Notes: generated from the sequence alone by a model not told the origin. 5,941 bases of DNA from JBAZYZ01 sp964361185 (GCA_964361185.1 CAYHZS010000044.1:1-5941); one strand, 5' to 3'; positions 1 to 5,190 are shown, numbered from the stretch's first letter. Program-made: numbers and translations.

Positions 1-72
1 GAAGTAATTTTTGTGCTTCGAGTACGAGAACTGCTTCTCGTGTGTGCAGGAATCGAACAGCACAGCCATATT

Positions 73-86
73 TTTTCAGCAGAAAA
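73..86. repeat. Palindromic repeat TTTTCAGCAGAAAA, copy 1
   Basis: Fourteen bases identical to 230-243. Flanking A/T bases extend the stem to about 8 bp around an AGCA loop. Confidence 0.6.
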
Positions 87-229
87 AATGGGCGAGCTGG
101 TGCCCAGACCGAAACGAGCGACGGCGAGTTGAGGATCGAGGGAGATATTCCTGCCGAGGGCATAAAGTTGCTAAGGATAGCAAGTTTATGAGACGGAGCC
201 ACGAAGGTGGCAAGTCGGGGTCGCGAAAA

Positions 230-243
230 TTTTCAGCAGAAAA
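230..243. repeat. Palindromic repeat TTTTCAGCAGAAAA, copy 2
   Basis: Second exact copy, 157 bases after the first. The flanking bases differ (AA/TT here) but still pair, giving a 7-bp stem. It lies just upstream of the hydrolase gene at 268. Confidence 0.6.
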
Positions 244-254
244 TTATTTGTGAC

Positions 255-260
255 TAGATT
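255..260 (+). promoter_or_regulatory. Candidate -10 box for the SGNH hydrolase (leaderless)
   Basis: TAGATT ends 7 bases before the ATG at 268, so transcription would begin at or next to the start codon. I see no convincing -35. Similar -10-to-ATG spacing at other genes in the window is the main support. Confidence 0.4.
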
Positions 261-267
261 ATTTTTC

Positions 268-882
268 ATGAAAAAAATCATAATAGTTTTGCTCTTGGGC
301 GTAATTTTTGGCCTTGCACTTTATTATTTGTCTGGGGAAAATAATACCGTAAAAAATTACCCTACCCGCGACGGCCCAATAGTTGCTTTCGGAGATAGTT
401 TGGTCCGAGGCGTCGGCTCTACGAGCGGAAATGATTTCGTCTCTCTTTTATCCGGCAAAATAGATGAACAAATCATAAATCTGGGCGTTTCCGGAGATAC
501 CACAAGAGATGGTCTTGAGAGGCTAGAAGAAGTTATCTCTAATCGTCCGCGCATTGTAATTCTGCTTCTGGGAGGAAATGATTATCTGAAAAGAATTCCG
601 CGGGAAGAAACTTTTCAAAACCTCCGCACCTTAATTTCCAAATTCCAGGAAGACGGCGCAGCCGTCATCCTTCTCGGAGTGCGAGGAGGTTTGCTTGTGG
701 ATCATTTTGATTCCGATTTTGAAAATTTGGCGGAAGAAACGGGCACCGCTTACGTGCCAGACGTGTTGGACGGACTTTTTAGAAACAAAAATTTAATGTC
801 GGATGAAATTCACCCCAATGACAAGGGGTACCAGTTGATTGCCGAAAAAATATACCCTGTACTCAGCAAAATATTGAAGTAA
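268..882 (+). CDS. Membrane-anchored SGNH/GDSL-family hydrolase (arylesterase/TesA-like)
   Basis: A 204-residue protein of the SGNH hydrolase family, whose members cleave ester bonds in lipids, acyl groups or acetylated sugars. All four blocks are visible: VAFGDSL with nucleophile Ser44, GVSGDTT with oxyanion Gly76, LLGGND with Asn104, and DEIHPND with catalytic Asp179 and His182. Residues 2-21 are two lysines followed by a hydrophobic stretch with no lipobox cysteine, so I infer a signal anchor or signal peptide and action outside the cytoplasmic membrane. The length fits the single-domain TesA/arylesterase type. I chose the ATG at 268 because it begins the KK-hydrophobic signal directly and a -10-like box lies just upstream. 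An in-frame GTG at 250 would add six residues. No Shine-Dalgarno is present. The fold is secure; the substrate is unknown. Confidence 0.9.
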   Translation: MKKIIIVLLLGVIFGLALYYLSGENNTVKNYPTRDGPIVAFGDSLVRGVGSTSGNDFVSLLSGKIDEQIINLGVSGDTTRDGLERLEEVISNRPRIVILLLGGNDYLKRIPREETFQNLRTLISKFQEDGAAVILLGVRGGLLVDHFDSDFENLAEETGTAYVPDVLDGLFRNKNLMSDEIHPNDKGYQLIAEKIYPVLSKILK

Positions 883-905
883 ATTAAACCCTAGTTACGT
901 TTAAT
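883..905 (+). terminator. Weak A/T-rich hairpin after the hydrolase gene
   Basis: ATTAAAC (883-889) pairs with GTTTAAT (899-905) right after the stop codon. The stem is A/T-rich and has no proper T-run after it, so this is at best a weak terminator. Confidence 0.25.
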
Positions 906-914
906 AAATTCGTA

Positions 915-920
915 TAGAAT
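915..920 (+). promoter_or_regulatory. Candidate -10 box for the tRNA locus
   Basis: TAGAAT lies 13 bases before the 5' acceptor strand at 934, which puts the transcription start near 927. The possible -35 (TAGTTA, 892-897, 17-bp spacer) is poor. The box would serve both the outer tRNA-like sequence and the nested tRNA-Arg. Confidence 0.35.
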
Positions 921-952
921 AATCTGGTTACAGCCCCCTGTCGTTCAATGGA

Positions 953-986
953 CCCCGGTAGTAAAGCGATTGCGCTTACTACGGGG
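953..986 (+). other. Strong hairpin inserted in the D-loop of the outer tRNA-like sequence
   Basis: CCCC (953-956) pairs with GGGG (983-986), GTAGTAA (958-964) with TTACTAC (976-982), and GCG (966-968) with CGC (973-975), around an ATTG loop. That is 14 bp with only G957 and A965 bulged. No T-run follows on either strand, so it is not an ordinary intrinsic terminator. Bases 981-988 (ACGGGGCA) can alternatively pair with 1008-1015 (TGCCCCGT), which is mutually exclusive with this hairpin. Confidence 0.6.
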
Positions 987-1018
987 CACGGTAGGATACT
1001 CCCTCCTTGCCCCGTTAC

Positions 1019-1090
1019 GCTTTCATCGTTCAATGGATAGGACACTTCCCTCCGAAGGAAGAGATGTGGGTTCGACTCCCGCTGAGAGCA
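1019..1090 (+). tRNA. tRNA-Arg (anticodon CCG)
   Basis: A complete 72-base cloverleaf. Acceptor GCTTTCA (1019-1025) pairs with TGAGAGC (1083-1089), with one T-G wobble; the discriminator is A1090. The D-stem is GTTC/GGAC around AATGGATA. The anticodon stem CTTCC/GGAAG holds loop CTCCGAA, giving anticodon CCG, which reads CGG. The variable loop is AGAT, and the T-arm is GTGGG-TTCGACT-CCCGC. CCA is not encoded (TAT follows), so it must be added by nucleotidyltransferase. The gene sits inside the interruption of an outer tRNA-like sequence of related sequence, which is highly unusual. Confidence 0.9.
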
Positions 1091-1152
1091 TATTTTGTAA
1101 AAAGCGTTTTGGGGCGAAGGAGGTGATGCAGGTTCGATTCCTGCTAGGGGGA

Positions 1153-1203
1153 TTGCTAAAAAAGGTGGGCGGGATTCCTGTCGAGGACATCACAAAACCC
1201 TTC
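1153..1203. other. Short noncoding spacer with a small hairpin
   Basis: This spacer separates the outer tRNA 3' end from the minus-strand stop at 1204. GATTCCT (1173-1179) pairs with AGGA-ATC (1184-1191, one bulge) around a GTCG loop. Read on the minus strand, a T6 run follows about 9 bases later, too far for a classic intrinsic terminator. Bases 1174-1190 match 147-163 at 15 of 17 positions. Confidence 0.3.
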
Positions 1204-2703
1204 TTATAAAGAAACCCGTTTATAGTACTCCACCGGAGCAAAGTCATCGGTCAACACGGGAACATCATTGTCTATCGGCCCTGTCCAAACACGGGACAGT
1301 AGCTTGTTAATCTCACTATTGGGACTTTTCCATTCGGGAATTTTTTCAGACTTTAGCGCGACAAGCATGACATTCTGGACCTCCGTGGATTTTTTCCCAT
1401 CCTGAGAGGCAAAAAGAAAAACTTGAGGAAAAACTTCCTTATACGTGGCATATTCAGCCCGAGTAAATTTCCCCTTCTCTCCCTCAATAGCCGAAAAAAG
1501 ATTGACTATAACTACGCCGTTATCATTAAGCGCTTCGTATTCTTTACGGACAGCTTCTTTGGTCGTTAGCTGAAAAGGAACCGAGGCGGCAGAATTGAAA
1601 GCGTCTCCAAATATGACATCATATTTTTTCTTATTTACATTCAAGAACATACGCGCATCCTGATGGTAGATAAAAAGATTTTTCTCGTCTTTCAAGCCGA
1701 AATGTTTTCTGGCGATTTCAGTAACACCGGGATCAATTTCAACCACGTCCATCTTTGCATTCGGATAATGTTTTATGAAATCCCTAGGATAAGTGTAGGC
1801 GGAACCGCCTATCATTAGAGCTTCCGCGGGGTTCGGCACAAAATGACTAAATATTCTGTAAAATTTTGTGTAATCAAATACCAAGTCATCAGTGCCGTCA
1901 GTAAACACCGCCGCCTGAGTGCCGTATGGGTCAGTCACAAGAACCAATATCGGTTTTTGCGTCGCAGAGTCACCCGAGTCAAAAACCCAAATACGGTTAT
2001 ATTCCGTATCGACATCCGCGACCAGAACTTCTTTTTCCATTATCGAAACAGCATACGTTAGGCCTATGAAAGCAAGCAACAAAAAAGTCACCGCTACGAC
2101 CGGCCCATTAGTTTTCCTTCCCCAAAGCAGTAAGACTGCCAGAAAAAAAAGGATGACGGATATAATTATTAGAGAATTAGTCGAACCAAAGTTTGGGATT
2201 ATATAAAAACCAGCCAAGAACGTGCCAAAAATACTGCCTGCCGTGGATATGGCGTAAAGGTTGCCTGCTGTTCTTCCCGCCCTGGCAATATCATTCATTC
2301 TGAGCCTTACAGCGTAAGGGGAAACCATACCCAAAAGAAAGCTGGCGGGTGCAAAAAGCATAAGCGAAATCATCAAGGATTTAATCTCCAGAGCAAGATT
2401 AGAATTTGAAATAATTACTGAAACAATATCCTTTGCAAAAGCAGAAAAAACTATGGCCAAGGAGGAAAAAAGGATAATCAAAGAGAGGGGGATTATATTC
2501 GGTTTTCTGTCCGCCAAATAACCGCCGACATAATATCCGACACTCAAACTGGCCAGTATTACCCCAATCAAACCAGTCCAGGCGTAAATGGAGGTACCTA
2601 CGTAAGGACTGATTACTCGCGACCCGACCAGTTCAAAAATCATCACAACTGCACCGCAGATGAAAACCGCAAATTCAAGTATGTATTTTCGGTTTAAAGA
2701 CAT
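1204..2703 (-). CDS. Fused MFS-like membrane domain/spermidine-synthase-like protein
   Basis: A 499-residue protein of the fused MFS/spermidine synthase type. Residues 1-225 contain about seven hydrophobic membrane segments (near 8-26, 43-63, 71-90, 108-128, 147-170, 176-195, 200-220). Residues 230-499 form a Rossmann methyltransferase-like domain: MIGGSAYTYPRD (297-308) at the nucleotide-binding loop, VEIDP (321-325) with the ribose-binding acidic residue, QDAR (348-351), and YDVIFGDAF (361-369). The C-terminal LTDDFAPVEYY (484-494) is typical of the family. Authentic spermidine synthases carry a GGGDGG loop and a DSSDP-type aminopropyl acceptor site; here they read GGSAYT and GDAFNSA, so polyamine synthesis is doubtful. 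The ATG at 2703 was chosen because an upstream extension would overrun the rhodanese. The gene starts 17 bases after the rhodanese stop, without a Shine-Dalgarno, suggesting one operon. Confidence 0.85.
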   Translation of the reverse strand: MSLNRKYILEFAVFICGAVVMIFELVGSRVISPYVGTSIYAWTGLIGVILASLSVGYYVGGYLADRKPNIIPLSLIILFSSLAIVFSAFAKDIVSVIISNSNLALEIKSLMISLMLFAPASFLLGMVSPYAVRLRMNDIARAGRTAGNLYAISTAGSIFGTFLAGFYIIPNFGSTNSLIIISVILFFLAVLLLWGRKTNGPVVAVTFLLLAFIGLTYAVSIMEKEVLVADVDTEYNRIWVFDSGDSATQKPILVLVTDPYGTQAAVFTDGTDDLVFDYTKFYRIFSHFVPNPAEALMIGGSAYTYPRDFIKHYPNAKMDVVEIDPGVTEIARKHFGLKDEKNLFIYHQDARMFLNVNKKKYDVIFGDAFNSAASVPFQLTTKEAVRKEYEALNDNGVVIVNLFSAIEGEKGKFTRAEYATYKEVFPQVFLFASQDGKKSTEVQNVMLVALKSEKIPEWKSPNSEINKLLSRVWTGPIDNDVPVLTDDFAPVEYYKRVSL

Positions 2704-2720
2704 GGAAATGAAGTTTGAAT

Positions 2721-3032
2721 TTATTTCTCCGTCGGCATTTCTTCTCTTTTCCACTCCGTGATGCCTCCTGATAAATTGTAAACATTTTTGAAGCCTAGAC
2801 CCGACATTATTTTTTGCGCCGTGCTTGAGCGTCCTCCGCTTTGGCAATAAACTACGTATTCGCTGTCTTTGGACAATTTCATTATCTCTTCAGTAAAAGA
2901 CTGCTCGGAAACATTAATGTTCACGCTTCCCCCAATATGCCCTGCCGAATATTCTTCCTTGGTCCGCACGTCAATCACCCGCGCGCCGTTTTTTATTTTC
3001 TCTTCCGCTTCTTTAGGTACAACGTCTTGCAT
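2721..3032 (-). CDS. Single-domain rhodanese (sulfurtransferase-like)
   Basis: A 103-residue stand-alone rhodanese domain. Such proteins carry sulfur as a cysteine persulfide and pass it to thiol acceptors. Visible family features are VIDVRTKEEYSAGHI (19-33), the active-site loop YCQSGGRS with Cys63, and LSGGITEW (87-94) near the end. There is no signal peptide, so it is probably cytoplasmic. The active loop is the six-residue CxxxxR type with the catalytic cysteine intact, so activity is plausible. Transcription probably starts from an extended -10 box six bases before the ATG, giving a leaderless message. The membrane/spermidine-synthase-like gene follows 17 bases downstream. The physiological sulfur acceptor cannot be told from the sequence. 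Confidence 0.92.
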   Translation of the reverse strand: MQDVVPKEAEEKIKNGARVIDVRTKEEYSAGHIGGSVNINVSEQSFTEEIMKLSKDSEYVVYCQSGGRSSTAQKIMSGLGFKNVYNLSGGITEWKREEMPTEK

Positions 3033-3038
3033 CTGCGT

Positions 3039-3047
3039 ATTCTATCA
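3039..3047 (-). promoter_or_regulatory. Extended -10 promoter of the rhodanese operon (leaderless)
   Basis: On the minus strand the sequence reads TGATAGAAT: an extended -10 (TG-N-TAGAAT) ending six bases before the ATG at 3032. A start about seven bases downstream falls on the ATG itself. The -35 position lies inside the terminator hairpin and has no consensus match. Confidence 0.55.
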
Positions 3048-3073
3048 AAAAATCCGCCAGAAGCGGATTTTTT
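3047..3073 (-). terminator. Intrinsic terminator of rpsT, symmetric and possibly bidirectional
   Basis: AAAAAATCCGC (3047-3057) pairs perfectly over 11 bp with GCGGATTTTTT (3063-3073), around the loop CAGAA. On the minus strand, a GC stem followed by T6 lies about 30 bases after the rpsT stop. The T-run merges directly into the next promoter (TGATAGAAT). Confidence 0.85.
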
Positions 3074-3104
3074 GGCAATTCGATATTTTTTTATAGTTTA
3101 CAGG

Positions 3105-3374
3105 TTATTTGTTGCTTATTTTTTTAAGCGCTTTCGCCATGCGGGACTTTTTGCGGGAAGCGGTGTTTTTCTTTATAACCCCGCGCTTGGCCGCCTTGTC
3201 GAGCGCCTTGTAGGCAGAAGAAAGGAGTTTTTCCGCTTCGACCTTCTTCCCGAGAGCGATAAGCTTCCGGACTTCCTTGACGGTGTCCTTCATTTCTCTC
3301 TGCCTGCGGTCATTGTGCACCTTGCGTCGGGCGGAAACTCTTATTGCTTTGCGGGCTGATTTGGTTAATGCCAT
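3105..3374 (-). CDS. rpsT: 30S ribosomal protein bS20
   Basis: An 89-residue, very basic, lysine- and arginine-rich helical protein matching bS20, which binds 16S rRNA and supports assembly of the 30S body. Family hallmarks are the N-terminal ALTKSARKAIRVSARRKVHN (2-21), the central stretch DTVKEVRKLIALGKK, and the C-terminal AAKRGVIKKNTASRKKSRMAKAL. The length matches the usual 85-90 residues. The ATG at 3374 gives the normal N-terminus; I see no Shine-Dalgarno. The gene ends just before a strong terminator, so it is probably transcribed alone. It is divergent from ruvA, with about 180 bases between them. Confidence 0.97.
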   Translation of the reverse strand: MALTKSARKAIRVSARRKVHNDRRQREMKDTVKEVRKLIALGKKVEAEKLLSSAYKALDKAAKRGVIKKNTASRKKSRMAKALKKISNK

Positions 3375-3381
3375 ATGTAAC

Positions 3382-3412
3382 TAGCTTTTAGCTTATAGGT
3401 GTTAGCTTTTAG
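3382..3412. repeat. Direct repeat TAGCTTTTAG, two copies, upstream of rpsT
   Basis: Exact copies at 3382-3391 and 3403-3412, 21 bases apart (about two helical turns). They lie in the 5' region of rpsT and flank a TATAAG -10 candidate. The spacing would suit an operator, but this is inference. Confidence 0.45.
3392..3397 (-). promoter_or_regulatory. Candidate -10 box of rpsT
   Basis: The minus strand reads TATAAG, matching five of six consensus bases, 17 bases before the ATG at 3374. This would leave a leader of about 10 bases. There is no good -35. Confidence 0.3.
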
Positions 3413-3489
3413 TGAATGCTATAAATACTTAAATTCAAACTGATGCGAAAAGACTAACAAATGCGCCACAAAAAGGCAAATATACAAGG

Positions 3490-3507
3490 TACCGCGGTAT
3501 TTTACCG
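3490..3507. promoter_or_regulatory. Overlapping inverted repeats upstream of ruvA
   Basis: TACCGCGGTA (3490-3499) is a perfect 10-base palindrome. Its right half also pairs with TACCG (3503-3507) around a TTT loop. It lies about 40-55 bases upstream of the ruvA -10, a reasonable operator position, but no known binding site is recognised. Confidence 0.3.
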
Positions 3508-3508
3508 T

Positions 3509-3530
3509 TACATGTTATAGGCTACATGTT
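3509..3530. repeat. Direct repeat TACATGTT, two copies, at the ruvA promoter
   Basis: Copies at 3509-3516 and 3523-3530, 14 bases apart. The second covers the position a -35 box would occupy for ruvA (3523-3528), so it could be a regulator site or simply chance. Confidence 0.35.
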
Positions 3531-3540
3531 CCGTACTTCC

Positions 3541-3551
3541 TGATATATAAT
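3541..3551 (+). promoter_or_regulatory. ruvA -10 promoter (leaderless)
   Basis: TGATATATAAT holds a perfect TATAAT (3546-3551) ending six bases before the ATG at 3558. It can also be read as an extended -10 (TG-A-TATATA). Initiation seven bases downstream of TATAAT would be on the A of the ATG, giving a leaderless message. No clear -35 is present. Confidence 0.65.
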
Positions 3552-3557
3552 GAAACT

Positions 3558-4136
3558 ATGATTGCAAAGCTAACTGGAAAAGTCGTGTTCACGGGCGAAC
3601 GTTACGCTGTTTTGGATGTGGGAGGCGTGGGATATAAAGTCTATCTTTCCATGGAAACGCTCAGGTTAGTCGCGAAGAAAAAAGACGAGGTTAGCCTATG
3701 GACGCACTTGGCCGTCCGCGAAGATGCCATGGATTTGTACGGATTTGTTGAAAAAGCGGAACTGGAATTTTTTGAACTCCTGATAGGCATCTCGGGCATC
3801 GGTCCCCGCTCGGCACTCGGCATAATGTCCATTGCTCCCGTGGAAAACATAAAAAGGGCGGTATCTTCGGGCGACAGTTCGTACCTGACGAAAGTTTCGG
3901 GAATAGGCAGAAAAACCGCCGAAAAAATAATCCTGGAGCTCCGCGACAAACTTGGTAAATGGACCGACACAGGCGCTCCAGAGCTTAGAGAGGAGTCTGA
4001 TGCCATAGAGGCGCTCCAATCCCTCGGCTATTCCCAAGGAGAAGCGCGCGAAGCGCTTAAAAAGGTAGCCCGCGAAATTTCCGGCACCGGCAAGAGGGTG
4101 AAAGAAGCGCTTAAACTTCTGAGTAACGGAAAATAA
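3558..4136 (+). CDS. ruvA: Holliday junction branch migration protein RuvA
   Basis: A 192-residue RuvA, the DNA-binding subunit that holds Holliday junctions as a tetramer and loads the RuvB helicase for branch migration in recombinational repair. Domain I (1-62) is the OB fold starting MIAKLTGKV and carries the acidic pin VREDA with Glu55 and Asp56, which help open the junction. Domain II has two helix-hairpin-helix motifs, LIGISGIGPRSALG (75-88) and LTKVSGIGRKTAEKI (110-124). A linker near 132-147 leads to C-terminal domain III (EALQSLGYSQGEAREALKKV), which contacts RuvB. The length is normal and nothing is missing. ruvB and ruvC are not in this window. The gene is convergent with the 332-aa gene and shares its terminator. 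Confidence 0.97.
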   Translation: MIAKLTGKVVFTGERYAVLDVGGVGYKVYLSMETLRLVAKKKDEVSLWTHLAVREDAMDLYGFVEKAELEFFELLIGISGIGPRSALGIMSIAPVENIKRAVSSGDSSYLTKVSGIGRKTAEKIILELRDKLGKWTDTGAPELREESDAIEALQSLGYSQGEAREALKKVAREISGTGKRVKEALKLLSNGK

Positions 4137-4167
4137 AAAACCGCGGCGTGATGCGTGCCGCGGTTTT
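4137..4167. terminator. Bidirectional terminator between ruvA and the 332-aa gene
   Basis: AAAA-CCGCGGC (4137-4147) pairs with GCCGCGG-TTTT (4157-4167), an 11-bp stem with a 9-base loop. On the plus strand it follows the ruvA stop immediately and ends in TTTTG. On the minus strand it lies just beyond the stop of the convergent gene and ends in TTTTTTATTTT, so it should work both ways. Confidence 0.9.
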
Positions 4168-4182
4168 GTCCCACCATTCCTT

Positions 4183-5181
4183 TCAGGCGGAAAGTTCTTT
4201 GATCTTGCGCTGGGCTTCCTCGGCCAAATATTTCTGACGGGCAATTTCCTCCAGCTTCTCCTGCACCTTGTTGTTAACCTGAAGAAGCAGATAGGTCTGA
4301 GCCGCCTTAGAGCCAGCATACGACGCCTCCTCTATGCTCACCGGCTTGCGTTTCTCATGTTGCGGCGAGTGAATCCACCGTTCGCGAAGCGCTATCTCCC
4401 TGAGTTTAGCAAGCCCCGCTTCGCTTAGTTCTCTTTGCGAGTTCTTACGCTCATCAAGGAGAAGGTTGAGTCCGCCAAGACCGTTAAGCAATTCCACAAT
4501 TTCCGGATGCCGTTTCCGAAGCTTCCCTTCAACGGTGCCGTCGCGGAAATAGCAATCCTTATCGCCGATCTTCAGGCAGGTCAGACCAAGGGCCAGCATT
4601 GAAATTCCGAATGCAAATTCACGCAAGACCCGCTGGTGATTGTCGCAATCGTCAAAGTGGCGCGGGATGTTCCTAAGACTCAAATCGCCCGGGCTACCTT
4701 CCGTCCGCAAAAACCACAGTACTTTTTCGAGGACTACGTCCTCTTTCAGCCAGTGAAGCCAGCTGGGCTGGTCACGTTGACGCGATTCTGTGCTGGTATT
4801 CTTGAAAAACTTCTGACAGAGAACCTGAAACGCCTTGATTGAAACAGCCCTCCTAAGTTGGCTTGCGTATTCAAACCGGCCCAGAGGGGTATCCATATCG
4901 CACTTGTTAAACTGCCAGCTCCGGGTTTTCTCCTCGGGCAACCCGAAGTTGTCCTGGTCCATGTACCCGTCGGCTAAATCCAGATACAGGCAAACCTTCT
5001 CGGTTCCTCCGCCAGTCGCCCAGCCAAAGTGGAGCAGGCTGTGCTTGATTTCGGCATGAGTGGACGCCAACCAAAGCTCTTTCCATTTTTCCCAGCTTGA
5101 TATGTAGCGCATATCTGCCGCCAGGGGGTGAACTTGAGATTCCTTAGGGTTAGCTACAACTGCCGTTTCGGTGCTTGTCAT
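4183..5181 (-). CDS. Hypothetical protein, 332 residues, Trp-rich with C-terminal coiled coil
   Basis: I do not recognise this family. The reading frame is full length, with its own promoter, a good Shine-Dalgarno and a terminator, so it is very likely a real gene. The protein looks soluble: no signal peptide or membrane helix, with only a mildly hydrophobic patch near 187-202 (REFAFGISMLALGLTC). It has nine tryptophans (30, 33, 37, 54, 89, 141, 144, 156, 269), scattered cysteines (64, 94, 122, 179, 202, 210) and a glycine-rich WATGGGTE (54-61). A charged helical tail from about 300 (VQEKLEEIARQKYLAEEAQRK) looks like a coiled coil. Its DNA is richer in GC (about 47-58% in sampled lines) than its neighbours, and it alone here uses an obvious Shine-Dalgarno. 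That hints at acquisition or a different expression mode, as inference only. Confidence 0.8.
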   Translation of the reverse strand: MTSTETAVVANPKESQVHPLAADMRYISSWEKWKELWLASTHAEIKHSLLHFGWATGGGTEKVCLYLDLADGYMDQDNFGLPEEKTRSWQFNKCDMDTPLGRFEYASQLRRAVSIKAFQVLCQKFFKNTSTESRQRDQPSWLHWLKEDVVLEKVLWFLRTEGSPGDLSLRNIPRHFDDCDNHQRVLREFAFGISMLALGLTCLKIGDKDCYFRDGTVEGKLRKRHPEIVELLNGLGGLNLLLDERKNSQRELSEAGLAKLREIALRERWIHSPQHEKRKPVSIEEASYAGSKAAQTYLLLQVNNKVQEKLEEIARQKYLAEEAQRKIKELSA

Positions 5182-5190
5182 GTCAAATCT

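Larger units (their letters stand above)
69..245. other. Hairpin-bracketed structured element, possible ncRNA or repeat unit
   Basis: This noncoding block is bounded by two copies of TTTTCAGCAGAAAA (73-86 and 230-243). Each copy sits in an AGCA-loop hairpin: stem 70-77 with 82-89, and stem 228-234 with 239-245. Between them I see GGGC/GCCC (90-93 with 102-105), a long hairpin 161-190 with 12 base pairs and one G-G mismatch around an AGGA loop, and GCCAC/GTGGC (198-202 with 207-211) around a GAAG loop. GACC at 107-110 can pair with GGTC at 219-222 and close the whole block. The density of helices suggests a folded RNA or a palindromic repeat rather than a protein. I do not recognise an Rfam family; RNase P, SRP and tmRNA hallmarks are absent. 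The strand is undetermined. Confidence 0.4.
934..1152 (+). tRNA. Outer interrupted tRNA-like gene surrounding tRNA-Arg (identity uncertain)
   Basis: Two tRNA halves flank the complete tRNA-Arg. The 5' half has acceptor CCCCCTG (934-940), TC, D-stem GTTC (943-946) and AATGGA. A 39-base insertion (953-991) follows, then TAGGAT and anticodon-arm sequence up to about 1008. The 3' half (about 1116-1152) has GAAGGAGG, TGAT, a perfect T-arm (GCAGG-TTCGATT-CCTGC, 1128-1144), acceptor TAGGGGG (1145-1151) and A1152. The acceptor strands pair over all 7 positions (six Watson-Crick, one G-U). The inner junction can form a 12-bp helix, CCTCCTTGCCCC (1002-1013) with 1111-1123, with G1116 bulged. Both halves resemble tRNA-Arg. 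The anticodon could be read as GCC (Gly) or CCT/CCG (Arg), but spacing between D-stem and anticodon stem fits none perfectly. It may be a functional interrupted tRNA or a disrupted relic. No CCA is encoded. Confidence 0.4.

Noticed and set aside
11..253. Open frame of 80 codons on the plus strand
   Set aside because: It overlaps the hairpin-rich element, is full of Arg, Ser, Lys and Cys with no domain character, and has no start signal. It looks like a chance frame through structured noncoding DNA.
250..267. GTG start for the SGNH hydrolase
   Set aside because: It would overlap the candidate -10 box and put six extra residues before the signal sequence; the ATG at 268 fits better.
1009..1115. 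Group I intron in the outer tRNA
   Set aside because: The interruption is about 107 bases, 72 of them the tRNA-Arg. There is no room for a group I core.
970..1247. Short open frames on both strands across the tRNA locus
   Set aside because: They cross the tRNA-Arg gene and the outer tRNA halves; tRNA sequence often gives such spurious frames.
2704..2847. 48-residue upstream extension of the spermidine-synthase-like protein
   Set aside because: It lies in another frame over the end of the rhodanese, is basic and non-conserved in look, and the family N-terminus starts at the ATG at 2703.
3696..4319. 207-codon minus-strand frame opposite ruvA
   Set aside because: It is antisense to a certain ruvA, crosses the terminator and overlaps the 332-aa gene; the Arg/Phe-rich translation resembles no protein.
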